A stretch of DNA of 64,000 nucleotides, taken from Lentisphaeria bacterium UBA1732 (GTDB lineage Bacteria > Verrucomicrobiota > Lentisphaeria > Victivallales > UBA1829). Location: NCBI GenBank assembly GCA_002315855.1, contig DCIG01000040.1, forward strand, positions 95,187 to 159,186, in the 5' to 3' direction. Every line of letters starts with the position of its first letter. Position 1 is the first letter of the stretch. The notes beneath the pieces were generated by a model. That model was not told the DNA's origin. It was given only the letters and a program-made list of their open reading frames with translations, and did no database searches. Shown here piece by piece: positions 26,737-35,499 of the stretch. A program made the position numbers and the translations under genes.

Positions 26737-28227
26737 TCAGGATTTCGGCTCCGCAGATTTCAAATCAGGCGGCGGAACCATGCAGTTCGCGCACTTCGCA
26801 CAGCCTGTGGGGTCGCATCCGTCGAAACAGAACGTGCAAATGCGTTCTTTCGGCAGTCCGATTGCTTCAACAAGTTTGTCGATTGTCTGATAGCGCAGCG
26901 AGGTCAGCCCCAGCATTTTGCGGATTTCTTCCACCATGTTGTTGTAGCGTTCCGTTCCTGCGGTGATGTATTCTTTCAGGATTTCCGGCGAAGGTTCGCC
27001 GCCTTCCAGCGTATTGATCACGCGGCGCGCCACCAGATCCATCGTGGATTTCGAGCGCGAGAAATTGAGGAAGAGACAGGGGAATGCCAGCGGGGGCGAG
27101 GCAGAGCGCAGATGTACTTCTTTCGCCTTGCGTTCGTACAAACGTCTTGCCACATCGCGGAACTGTGTGCCGCGAACGATGGAGTCATCGAGGAAGAGCA
27201 GTTTCTTATTGGCGATCTGGTCATCCACGGGCAGGAGCTTCATACGGGCAATCAGGTTTCTGGAAAGCTGGTTCTGCGGCATGAAACTGCGAAGCCAGGT
27301 AGGTGTATATTTGATGAGGGCCCGCATATAGGGCTTGTGCACGGTATTGGAGTAGCCGATTGCATGAGCCACGCCGGAATCCGGTACGCCGCAGACGCTG
27401 TCGATTTTCGAGGCATATTCATCGTCCGCCGCAATCCCTGCACCATTGGCATAGCGCACGGTTTCGGTGTTCTTTCCCTCAAATGTGGAGGAAGGAAATG
27501 CAAAATAAACCCAGAAAAACGCACAAATCTGATTGAGTGCTTCCGGCTTTTTCAGCTGGGTGATTTCATGTGCAGTGAACATCACGATTTCACCCGGTCC
27601 CAAATTCCGCACAAATTCATAATCCAGATTCGGGAATGCGGATGTTTCCATCGAGGCGGCTGTCGCGGTCAGCTTCTGACCAAGGACAATCGGGGTGCGT
27701 CCGTACTTGTCGCGGGCGGCATAAATCACGCCGTCTTTCATCAGGAGCAGCGAGCAGGACCCTTTGATTTTATCCATGGCGAACGCAATGCCGCTTTCGA
27801 TGCTGTCCTGCGAATCAATCAGGGAGGCGACAACCTCGGTCTGATTGAATTCCCCTGTCTTCTGGGTCGAAAAATGGATATGGCGATTCTTGAACGCTTC
27901 CTGCGCCAAATCCTGAATATTGATGAGTTTCCCCACAGTTACCAAACTGTAGACACCGAGATGCGACCCGATCAGAAGCGGCTGATCATCCATGTCGCTG
28001 ATTGCCCCGATTCCGCATGTGGCTCCCGCAAATTTCGACAAATCGCCGTCAAATTTCGACCGGAACAACGAATTGGAAATGTCGTGGCTGGTTCTGATGA
28101 TGATTCCGTTCCTGTCCGTAACCGCCATGCCCCCGCGTGCTGTTCCGAGGTGAGAATGATAGTCAGTCCCGTAATACAGGTCTTCAACGCAGTCGTTGAC
28201 TGAAACAACTCCGAAAAATCCGCCCAT
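26737..28227 (-). CDS. PurF-like amidophosphoribosyltransferase paralogue lacking the N-terminal cysteine
   Basis: 496 residues. The fold is that of glutamine-PRPP amidotransferase: an N-terminal Ntn-hydrolase domain and a C-terminal PRTase domain with the PRPP loop LLFLDDSIVRGTQ (residues about 343-355). A classical PurF starts with Cys after the initiator Met; here the protein starts MGGFFGVVS, so the glutaminase nucleophile is absent. GTDYHSHLGTARGGM follows as in a known PurF-like subgroup. The C-terminus is Cys-rich (CTFCFDGCDPTGCAKCANC). The start has GAAGG upstream, and upstream codons do not resemble the family. It may use ammonia or have another role; calling it purF would be unsafe. 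Confidence 0.8.
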   Translation of the reverse strand: MGGFFGVVSVNDCVEDLYYGTDYHSHLGTARGGMAVTDRNGIIIRTSHDISNSLFRSKFDGDLSKFAGATCGIGAISDMDDQPLLIGSHLGVYSLVTVGKLINIQDLAQEAFKNRHIHFSTQKTGEFNQTEVVASLIDSQDSIESGIAFAMDKIKGSCSLLLMKDGVIYAARDKYGRTPIVLGQKLTATAASMETSAFPNLDYEFVRNLGPGEIVMFTAHEITQLKKPEALNQICAFFWVYFAFPSSTFEGKNTETVRYANGAGIAADDEYASKIDSVCGVPDSGVAHAIGYSNTVHKPYMRALIKYTPTWLRSFMPQNQLSRNLIARMKLLPVDDQIANKKLLFLDDSIVRGTQFRDVARRLYERKAKEVHLRSASPPLAFPCLFLNFSRSKSTMDLVARRVINTLEGGEPSPEILKEYITAGTERYNNMVEEIRKMLGLTSLRYQTIDKLVEAIGLPKERICTFCFDGCDPTGCAKCANCMVPPPDLKSAEPKS

Positions 28228-28430
28228 AATGTGTACCTTCTGGTGTGCATAAAAGTTTTTTGCTGTTCTTAAATATAGCACACTTTTTGCAAAACGCGAA
28301 TTAAATCACGTTTTTTCTCCTCAAAAAATCCCAAAAATTATCATCAATCGGGAATCCGCCGCGTTCCTCAGGATTATTCTCTCTCTGAACGAAGAATCGG
28401 ATTTTTTTGCACAAAATAACCCCATTTTTC

Positions 28431-28459
28431 TTGACATATTTGATTGATACATGTATATT
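28431..28459 (+). promoter_or_regulatory. Sigma-70-type promoter for the AGCS symporter
   Basis: Consensus -35 TTGACA (28431-28436), a 17-base spacer and -10 TATATT (28454-28459), 53 bp before the chosen ATG. It is the best promoter match in the window. Confidence 0.8.
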
Positions 28460-28511
28460 AACGCATTACCGTATGCAAATCATGATTCAACTTTTTTCAC
28501 CGGAGAATGCA

Positions 28512-29927
28512 ATGGAAACATTTGCGAAAATCATCAGTCAAATCGACTCGATTGTATGGGGTGCGCCGCTCCTCATCCTGCTGGTCGGTGCTCATATCTT
28601 CCTGACTTTTTACCTGAAGTTTATTCAGCGTTATGTCCCGCTGGGAATCAAATTGAGCGTCAAAAACGATAACGCCGCCGATGGCGACGTCTCTCAGTTC
28701 GGGGCATTGGCGATTGCTCTTGCAGCTACCATCGGCACAGGCAATATCATCGGCGTTTCCACGGCTATCGTCAACGGCGGTCCCGGTGCTGTTTTCTGGT
28801 GCTGGCTCTGCGGTTTCTTCGGAATCGCAACCAAATACAGCGAAGGCGTTCTGGCGGTCAAGTACAGAATCGTAGGCAAAGACGGCATGATTCGCGGCGG
28901 TCCGATGTATGCCATCGAACGCGGAATGCACTGCAAATGGCTTGCCATTCTCTTCGCCGTTTTCACGATTGCCGCCTGCTGCGGCATCGGCAGTTTGACC
29001 CAGAGCAACGCGGTAGCGAAGACCATTGAGACCAGTTTCTCAGTTGCACCCTGGATTACCGGCCTGCTGGAAGCCATTTTTATCCTGCTGGTGGTCATCG
29101 GCGGTCTGAAAATGATTTCCAAAGTCTGCGGAGCTCTCGTTCCCGCCATGGCTCTCCTGTATGTGATTGGCTGTTTTCTGATTATCGGCATCAATCACGC
29201 CACGATTTTCCCCGCAATCAAGCTCATTGTTACCAGCGCATTCAGCATGAAAGCCATCGGAGGCGGCTTCTTCGGCTGTGCCATGATGGTTGCCATGCGT
29301 TTCGGTGTGGCGCGCGGTCTTTTCTCCAATGAATCCGGTCTCGGTTCTGCGCCGCTGATTGCCGCCAGTGCCAAGACCATCAACCCGGTCCGTCAGGCGC
29401 TCATCTCCTCCACCGGTACTTTCTGGGATACCGTCTGCATCTGCGCTTTGACCGGTATTGTCGTGGTTTCCTCCGTCCTGAAAACCAATCCGACTCCCGA
29501 CTTCGCGGCGTTCAAGGCGAACGAACTTGCCGCCATGGCTTTCAATGAGATTCCGTATGTCGGCAAATACATTCTGGCTGTCAGCCTGACCATCTTCGCT
29601 TACACCACGATTCTCGGATGGTTCTGCTATGGTCGTCAGGCCATCCATTACCTCGCCGGACAAAAAACATTCCATATCTTCCGTATCGTGTTTGTTCTGC
29701 TGGTTTTCAGCGGCAGTGTGATGTCGCTTCAGGTCGTCTGGGATATTTCGGATATTGCAAACGGCTTAATGGCAGTCCCGAACCTGATCTGCCTCATCTG
29801 GCTGTGCAAGGTCATCAAGTCCGAAACCGAACGCTATCTCTGGAAAGGCGACATCAATACACCCGATCCTGAATGCCTCAAAATCAACAAGGAAGGCAAA
29901 GTGGAAGATGCAGGTGCCACCGATTGA
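28512..29927 (+). CDS. Alanine/glycine:cation symporter (AGCS family)
   Basis: 471 residues from the ATG of METFAKII, with GGAG six bases upstream; in-frame codons further up would lie upstream of or at the promoter. About ten to eleven membrane segments. The family marks are ALAIALAATIGTGNIIGVSTAIVNGGPGAVFWCW (GTGNI binding loop), the long GMIRGGPMYAIERGM loop and RGLFSNESGLGSAP. These carriers import alanine or glycine with Na+ (or H+). The exact substrate cannot be read from sequence. Transcribed alone and ended by a hairpin at 29955. Confidence 0.93.
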   Translation: METFAKIISQIDSIVWGAPLLILLVGAHIFLTFYLKFIQRYVPLGIKLSVKNDNAADGDVSQFGALAIALAATIGTGNIIGVSTAIVNGGPGAVFWCWLCGFFGIATKYSEGVLAVKYRIVGKDGMIRGGPMYAIERGMHCKWLAILFAVFTIAACCGIGSLTQSNAVAKTIETSFSVAPWITGLLEAIFILLVVIGGLKMISKVCGALVPAMALLYVIGCFLIIGINHATIFPAIKLIVTSAFSMKAIGGGFFGCAMMVAMRFGVARGLFSNESGLGSAPLIAASAKTINPVRQALISSTGTFWDTVCICALTGIVVVSSVLKTNPTPDFAAFKANELAAMAFNEIPYVGKYILAVSLTIFAYTTILGWFCYGRQAIHYLAGQKTFHIFRIVFVLLVFSGSVMSLQVVWDISDIANGLMAVPNLICLIWLCKVIKSETERYLWKGDINTPDPECLKINKEGKVEDAGATD

Positions 29928-29954
29928 TTCGGTATTTCCCCTCTGTTCTCTCTC

Positions 29955-29984
29955 AGGCGGTGTCATTGCGGCATCGCCTTTTTT
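29955..29984 (+). terminator. Terminator after the AGCS symporter
   Basis: AGGCGGTG (29955-29962) pairs with CATCGCCT (29972-29979) with one mismatch; six T residues follow (29979-29984). Confidence 0.75.
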
Positions 29985-30050
29985 GCGTCCCGCTCAAAAT
30001 CCTCTCTTTTTTCCCCGCTTATAAATTTTCACCTCATTTACACTGTCCGC

Positions 30051-30078
30051 TTGCATATCGGGAAATCTGTGCTAATGT
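30051..30078 (+). promoter_or_regulatory. Possible promoter for the tandem GH53 gene
   Basis: TTGCAT (30051-30056), a 16-base spacer and TAATGT (30073-30078), about 50 bp before the ATG. The boxes are only moderate matches. Confidence 0.4.
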
Positions 30079-30128
30079 AGTAACACGTTTCATTTCCATC
30101 GTTTCATCCAATCTCAAGAATCCGCCTC

Positions 30129-32138
30129 ATGAAAAAGCTCATCCTCCTCCTATGGATTGCCGTCCTCTCTCTCCTGACTGCCTGCGTGCGCGAACTTGCC
30201 GGACAGCAATCTGCTGCGCCGGTTTCATTCTGCATCGGTGCGGATGTGTCGGAAATTCCCGGCAATGAAGCATTCGGCACAAAATATTACGATGTGGACG
30301 GGAAACAGGATGATCCCCTGAAAATCATGGCTCGTCACGGCTTCAATACCATCCGTCTGCGTCTCTTCGTGAATCCTGAGGCGGAGGGCGGGTATTCCCG
30401 CGCCGGACACTGCGGAACAGCCAGTACCGTGGCTTTCGCGAAACGCATCAGGGAAGCAGGCATGGAGTTCGCCCTGAACTTCCACTACAGCGACAACTGG
30501 GCCGACCCCGACAAGCAGATTAAGCCGTCCGCGTGGAAAGACGCCCAAGGTGCCCCCCTGACGGGCAAAGCACTCGAAGACATGGTATACCGCTACACCA
30601 AAGAAACGCTGGAAACTTTCAAGTCCGCCGGTGCAGCACCGTCCATCGTGCAGGTCGGCAATGAAATCAGCCATGGTTTCATCTGGCCGGAAGGAAAAGT
30701 CATGGAAAACGCCGTGGAAGGCGACTGGGCAAAATGTATGGGGCTGTACAAGGCCGGACAGAAAGCCGTCCGCGAAGTTCTCCCCGATGCCAAACTTCAA
30801 GTCCATCTGGCGCTTGGGGGCGAAAATACGCTCTGCCGCGATTTCCTCAATCACATGAATCTCTACGGCTGCGAGTTTGACATCATCGGTCTCTCCTACT
30901 ACGAAAAATGGCACGAAACCTACGATGATATGAAAGCCAATATCCATGATTTGGTCAAACGCTACGGCAAACCGGTCAATATCTGCGAATACGACGCAAA
31001 AGAAAACAACATCCGCACCATCAGCGACATCGTCCGCACCCTGCCGGACTCCATGGGACACGGCACGATGGCATGGGCTCCCTCCGGTCTGCTCTTCCCT
31101 CGCGGACGCGCCAATGCGCAAATCTTCGGGATTTACGAATCCATCCGCAAAGATTTTGTGAAACCGCTTGATTCCGCGCTCTGCGTGGCTCCCGCTCCGC
31201 GCAATGTCAAAATTCAGGAATTCATCCTCGGTGCAGACGTTTCGTTTCTGCCGTCGCAGGAAGCGCACGGCATGAAATTTTCGGATAACGGCGTTCAAAA
31301 AGACGTGTTCCAAATCCTCAAAGACCACCATTTCAACTGGATTCGCCTCCGCCTGTTCGTGAATCCGAAAGCGGGAAACGGCTATTCCAAAGAGGGGTAC
31401 TGCGGACTGGAGCAGAGCCTCGCTTTGGCGAAACGAATCAAGGCGGCAGGCATGAAACTCCTCGTGGATCTGCATTACAGCGACAATTGGGCGGACCCCG
31501 AAAAACAGACCAAGCCCGCCGCATGGGCAAGTTCCTACGGTTCCGGGCTGGAAGGTCAGGTATATTCCTACACGCAGGATGTGGTCAAACGCTTCATTCA
31601 GGAAGGTGTACGCCCCGACATGGTGCAGACCGGAAATGAAGTCAACAACGGCATGGTCTGGCCTCAGGGAAAAATCGTGGACAACAGCTATGAATCCTTC
31701 GCCGTCATGATGCGCTGTGCCACCGCCGGAGTACGCTCCGCTGACCCGTCAATCCCCGTGATGATTCATATTTCCAGCGGCGGAAACAACATGAAGGCGG
31801 TTACTTTCTTTGACCGCCTGATTTCTCGCGACGTGAAGTTTGACATCATCGGGCTCTCCTACTACACGAAGTATCAGGGCACCCCCGAACAGCTCGAATA
31901 CAACGTCAACAACCTCGCCAAACGCTACGGCAAGCAGGTCTGTGTCGTGGAATATCAGGACAAAATCCGCGAAGTCAACGACATCATGTACCGGGTTCCC
32001 GACGGACTCGGTGCAGGCGCATTCATTTGGGAAGCCACAAGTCCCGCATGGGGAAATCTTTTCGACAGTCAGGGGCGCACCACCGATCGCATGAAAATTT
32101 ACGACCGCTTCCGGCAAACCATGGAATCCCGGAAATAA
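30129..32138 (+). CDS. Lipoprotein with two tandem GH53 endo-beta-1,4-galactanase domains
   Basis: 669 residues. A lipoprotein signal ends in LLTAC (Cys19). Two GH53 domains follow, about residues 33-345 and 364-665. Each has GADVS near its start, the TIRLRLFVNP strand, HYSDNWADP, and both catalytic glutamates: acid/base Glu179 (QVGNEI) and nucleophile Glu287 (ICEYDA) in domain 1, Glu504 (QTGNEV) and Glu608 (VVEYQD) in domain 2. GH53 enzymes cut beta-1,4-galactan side chains of pectin. Both domains look active. The lipid anchor suggests a cell-surface or periplasmic location. No strong ribosome-binding site is seen before the ATG. Confidence 0.9.
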   Translation: MKKLILLLWIAVLSLLTACVRELAGQQSAAPVSFCIGADVSEIPGNEAFGTKYYDVDGKQDDPLKIMARHGFNTIRLRLFVNPEAEGGYSRAGHCGTASTVAFAKRIREAGMEFALNFHYSDNWADPDKQIKPSAWKDAQGAPLTGKALEDMVYRYTKETLETFKSAGAAPSIVQVGNEISHGFIWPEGKVMENAVEGDWAKCMGLYKAGQKAVREVLPDAKLQVHLALGGENTLCRDFLNHMNLYGCEFDIIGLSYYEKWHETYDDMKANIHDLVKRYGKPVNICEYDAKENNIRTISDIVRTLPDSMGHGTMAWAPSGLLFPRGRANAQIFGIYESIRKDFVKPLDSALCVAPAPRNVKIQEFILGADVSFLPSQEAHGMKFSDNGVQKDVFQILKDHHFNWIRLRLFVNPKAGNGYSKEGYCGLEQSLALAKRIKAAGMKLLVDLHYSDNWADPEKQTKPAAWASSYGSGLEGQVYSYTQDVVKRFIQEGVRPDMVQTGNEVNNGMVWPQGKIVDNSYESFAVMMRCATAGVRSADPSIPVMIHISSGGNNMKAVTFFDRLISRDVKFDIIGLSYYTKYQGTPEQLEYNVNNLAKRYGKQVCVVEYQDKIREVNDIMYRVPDGLGAGAFIWEATSPAWGNLFDSQGRTTDRMKIYDRFRQTMESRK

Positions 32139-32150
32139 ATTTCATTTGCC

Positions 32151-32693
32151 TCACGATTGAGGTATCTCCACATTGGTGTGGCACTGCCCCCACGGATATT
32201 CAAATGCCTCTGTATGGAATCCCGCACGTTCCGCCCACTCCACCAAATCCCGCATCGTTTCATCCGGCAGTGAGGTCGTCCGCGCCAGAATCCAGAAATA
32301 GTCTTTCGTGCCGGACGTAATGACCGCCCAGCTGTAATCTTCCGCCAAACGCACGATTTTATAGTCCCCGTAGAACGGCCGGAAAAACGAAACCCGAAGC
32401 CATCCGATTTGCGGAATATATTTGAAACACGCCACGCCCACCACCGAACGCGGTTCTCCGTTTTTCTTCCCGCTGTTTACGACGCAGATTGTATCATTGT
32501 CTTTCATCGCATAATACGCTTCCGTCTCTTTCATTCCCCGCTCGAAAGAATGCGGCAGCCGGGCCACTTCGTACCAGTGCCCCAGGTATTTTTCCGGCTC
32601 AAATTGTTCGACCACCGGCAAATCCCCGGACGAGGGGCCGGACGTACAGCCTGTAAAAACAGCCGCCAGCAGTGCCAATAAACTTTTTCTCAT
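32151..32693 (-). CDS. Bacterial lipocalin (Blc-type) lipoprotein
   Basis: 180 residues from an ATG with a strong AAAGGAGG site. Lipobox VFTGC puts the lipidated Cys at residue 16. The lipocalin signature GHWYEVARLPHSFERGM (first conserved region, G-x-W) and the later YFWILART strand are those of the Blc/apolipoprotein-D group, outer-membrane lipocalins that bind fatty acids or lysophospholipids. It is convergent with the GH53 gene, with only 12 bp between the two stops. Confidence 0.92.
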   Translation of the reverse strand: MRKSLLALLAAVFTGCTSGPSSGDLPVVEQFEPEKYLGHWYEVARLPHSFERGMKETEAYYAMKDNDTICVVNSGKKNGEPRSVVGVACFKYIPQIGWLRVSFFRPFYGDYKIVRLAEDYSWAVITSGTKDYFWILARTTSLPDETMRDLVEWAERAGFHTEAFEYPWGQCHTNVEIPQS

Positions 32694-32867
32694 GGTATCC
32701 TCCTTTTGTTGATGGATGAGCTGATTCAATTCGCTCAGACAATCATACTTTACGCCCCATACTCTTTTTTTCAAGTCCCTCATCGCCGTTCATCCCCATG
32801 AAACGCCCTGAAATCCGCCTCGTCATCTCCCATGTATTGTTTTCCTGTATGGATTTGCCTCCCTGCC

Positions 32868-32908
32868 CCGGCAAAAGCCGAAAGAATTTCAAAGTTCCCG
32901 TCAGAACC
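32868..32908. repeat. Partial copy of the dispersed palindromic repeat (right interior)
   Basis: The order CCGGCAAAAGCCGAAAGAA, TTTCAAAG, CCCGTCAG parallels copies A, B and C just before their right ends. The terminal inverted repeat itself is missing. Confidence 0.45.
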
Positions 32909-32951
32909 CGCAAAAAGTAAAAACATTGGAGTTTTTTTATATTATTTTTAT

Positions 32952-32979
32952 TTGTATTTAAGGAAAAAAGTGATATAGT
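32952..32979 (+). promoter_or_regulatory. Possible promoter for GH36
   Basis: TTGTAT (32952-32957), a 16-base spacer and TATAGT (32974-32979), within a long AT-rich run. It lies about 220 bp before the GH36 start, leaving a long leader that contains the solo repeat end at 33020. Confidence 0.45.
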
Positions 32980-33019
32980 AATGGAAAGTTGCACGGATTA
33001 CGGTAATTCTACCCTCATA

Positions 33020-33033
33020 GAGCTGATTTCAAA
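33020..33033. repeat. Solo end of the dispersed palindromic repeat
   Basis: GAGCTGATTTCAAA, identical to the left end of the 5225 element. No matching right end was found close by. Confidence 0.5.
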
Positions 33034-33197
33034 TCTTTTTATGGGTAATTCACACTTCCCTGATTTTTCAGTTCTGCTTTTCCAAATGTAGAGTAAACCG
33101 GCATTTCCTGGCGAGTATCCACTATCGTACAATGGGTTTCTCTGTTTTTTCCAAAACGACGGAGACGCTCGAAACACAAAAACAAGAGAATTTGTAC

Positions 33198-35396
33198 ATG
33201 ATGACTACATCTTTTTCTCGCTCGGCCTTCAAGACATTGCTGATTTCCGCCTGTCTTGCAGGAGCTACCGCTTTCGCAGTGGAAACCAATAACATTTCCT
33301 GGCCCATCAATGGTCAGCCGGGCCGTGGATTAAGCCAGTCCACGATCAGCATCAAGCGTCCTGCTCAGAATCAGCAGGGCGGTCAGCGCGGCGGTCGCGG
33401 CGGTTTCGGCGGCGGTTTCGGCGGCGGCGGCGGTAACGTCAGCGCAGTCGCAGCATATCCCGTCAGCGGTCTCCCTGCCACCATCGAACCTTCCCTGTAT
33501 ATCATTCAGGAAGACGGCACACACAATCTCCGCCTCAACTTCGTGGAATCCAAGGAACGCAAGATTGACGCCAACGCCACGGAAACCACTTTCATGATGA
33601 AAGATCCGGCCTACCCCGTTACCGTTGACCTCATCGTTACCACCTATGCCAAGGAAGACGTCATCACATCTCAGATTCACGTCAAGAACAACGGCACCAA
33701 GGACATCACCATCCTGAACCGCGATTCTGCTTTCATCAGCATCCCGAACAGCAACAATACCTATTTGACCAGTTTCTACGGCAACTGGGGCAGCGAAATG
33801 ACCAACCTGCATGAGGACCTGCTCCCCATCGGTATCACCAAGCACGTGAACTCCCAGATTTCCCGCGTCGCCGTCCCCGATTACCCCGGCTGCGTTGTTT
33901 CATTCAACGGCAAAGCTCAGGAAGAAACCGGCAATGTCTTCATCGCCGCAGTGGCATGGAGCGGAAGCTGGGAATACAGCGTTTCCCGCGCTGACAACGG
34001 ACAGGCTTTCTTCACCGCCGGTACGCTTCCGTCCCCCCGCAAGCTCACTCCGAATCAGGAATACACCTCCCCGAAAATCGTCTTCACCTACAGCAGTCAG
34101 GGCAAAGGTCAGGCTTCCCGCAACCTCCACGATTACGGCCGCAACTACGGTATCTACAACGGCAATAAGGAACGCCCCATCGTGCTGAACAGCTGGGAAG
34201 GCGTCTACATGGACTTCAATCAGGAAAAACTCACTGATATGATCAAGCGCGCCGCCGATGCAGGCGCCGAATACTTCGTCCTCGATGACGGATGGTTCGG
34301 CACCGGCAGCCACGCCCGCAACAACGACCGCGCCGGTCTCGGCGACTGGGTCGTCAACCCCCAGAAGCTCCCCGGCGGCATCGAATACCTCTGCGATACA
34401 TGCGAACAGAACGGTATCCGCTTCGGTATCTGGGTCGAACCTGAAATGGTCAACCCCAACAGTGCTCTTTTTGAAGCTCATCCCGAATATGCCGTTCAGC
34501 TGAAGCACCGCAACCGTCAGCAGATTCGCAACCAGTACAACCTCGACCTCACAAACGAAGAAGTCGAACAGTACGTTTATGACTGCGTTGCCAATATTCT
34601 CTCCAAGCATCCGAGAATCGGTTACATCAAGTGGGACCACAACGCCTCCGCAAATGCAAACCCCGGAAGCCCCGCACATCCGGATGACCAGGGTGCATTC
34701 AATGACCGCCTCTCCGAAGGTTACTATCGCGTCATGGCGAAACTCCGCAAGAACTTCCCGAACGTCATCTTCCAGGCCTGCTCTTCCGGCGGTCAGCGTG
34801 GCGACCTCGGCGCAATGGAATACAGCGAAGAATTCTGGGCAAGCGACCAGACCAACGGCATCAACCGTGTCTCCATCCAGTGGGGTTGGTCTCACTTCTT
34901 CCCGTCCAAGGCAATCGCCGCTCATATCGGACGCCTCGGTACACAGTGCGACTTCAAGTTCCGTGCTGATGTCGCTATGACCGCCCGCCTCGGTATCGAA
35001 CTCGACCCGAAAGCTCTCAGACCGGATGAACTCACCCAGATGAAGCAAGGCATCCAGACCTACAAGACTCTTCGTCCGTTCCTCCATGCGGCGGATCTCT
35101 ACCGCGGACGCGACCCGCACGCTTCCCAGACCACCGAACTCACATTCGTTGGCAAGGACAAGAAACAGGCCGTCTTCTTCGGCTTCAAGCGCGCCAATAC
35201 CCCCGTCAGCGAAAACCTGAAAGTCAGCGGTCTTGATCCGCAGAAGCAGTATCGCATGACCGAACTCAACAAGGACACCGAAGCCCGTATTCAGGAAAAA
35301 ACCATGAGCGGTGCCGACCTGATGTCCAAGGGTATCCCCGTTACCTTCCCGCAGAAGGTCTCCAGTGTCGTGGTCAAGCTCGAAGCTGCCAACTGA
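33198..35396 (+). CDS. GH36 alpha-galactosidase, secreted, with Gly-rich N-terminal insert
   Basis: 732 residues from the ATGATG at 33198, where a signal peptide begins (cleavage near ATAFA). Residues about 60-80 form a Gly/Arg/Phe-rich low-complexity stretch, then a GH36 N-terminal beta domain and a TIM barrel with VLDDGWFG, WVEPEMV, the nucleophile Asp480 in YIKWDHN and the acid/base Asp550 in ASDQTNG. GH36 enzymes release alpha-1,6-galactose from raffinose-type sugars and galactomannan. The gene precedes a GH43 gene by 103 bp and is probably co-transcribed with it. Ribosome-binding site is weak. Confidence 0.9.
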   Translation: MMTTSFSRSAFKTLLISACLAGATAFAVETNNISWPINGQPGRGLSQSTISIKRPAQNQQGGQRGGRGGFGGGFGGGGGNVSAVAAYPVSGLPATIEPSLYIIQEDGTHNLRLNFVESKERKIDANATETTFMMKDPAYPVTVDLIVTTYAKEDVITSQIHVKNNGTKDITILNRDSAFISIPNSNNTYLTSFYGNWGSEMTNLHEDLLPIGITKHVNSQISRVAVPDYPGCVVSFNGKAQEETGNVFIAAVAWSGSWEYSVSRADNGQAFFTAGTLPSPRKLTPNQEYTSPKIVFTYSSQGKGQASRNLHDYGRNYGIYNGNKERPIVLNSWEGVYMDFNQEKLTDMIKRAADAGAEYFVLDDGWFGTGSHARNNDRAGLGDWVVNPQKLPGGIEYLCDTCEQNGIRFGIWVEPEMVNPNSALFEAHPEYAVQLKHRNRQQIRNQYNLDLTNEEVEQYVYDCVANILSKHPRIGYIKWDHNASANANPGSPAHPDDQGAFNDRLSEGYYRVMAKLRKNFPNVIFQACSSGGQRGDLGAMEYSEEFWASDQTNGINRVSIQWGWSHFFPSKAIAAHIGRLGTQCDFKFRADVAMTARLGIELDPKALRPDELTQMKQGIQTYKTLRPFLHAADLYRGRDPHASQTTELTFVGKDKKQAVFFGFKRANTPVSENLKVSGLDPQKQYRMTELNKDTEARIQEKTMSGADLMSKGIPVTFPQKVSSVVVKLEAAN

Positions 35397-35431
35397 TTTT
35401 CTGAAATCAATTGTATCCCCTATTCATAAAA

Positions 35432-35471
35432 TGCGGGTGTTTCCCATCTCCCTGATTGTGAAATACCCGCA
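35432..35471 (+). other. Intercistronic hairpin between GH36 and GH43
   Basis: TGCGGGTGTTTC (35432-35443) pairs with GAAATACCCGCA (35460-35471) with one mismatch. No T-run follows, so it is more likely an mRNA-stabilising or processing stem between two cistrons than a terminator. Confidence 0.5.
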
Positions 35472-35499
35472 AAAACCCCAAATTACAAGGATTCTGAAA

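Larger units (their letters stand above)
32694..33197. other. Divergent intergenic region between lipocalin and GH36
   Basis: About 500 bp without a gene. Near the lipocalin start lies GAGCTGATTC (from 32719); 32868-32908 resembles the interior right part of the dispersed repeat (CCGGCAAAAGCCG then TTTCAAAG). At 33020-33033 lies a solo repeat end, GAGCTGATTTCAAA. The GH36 promoter is placed at 32952-32979. Confidence 0.5.
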
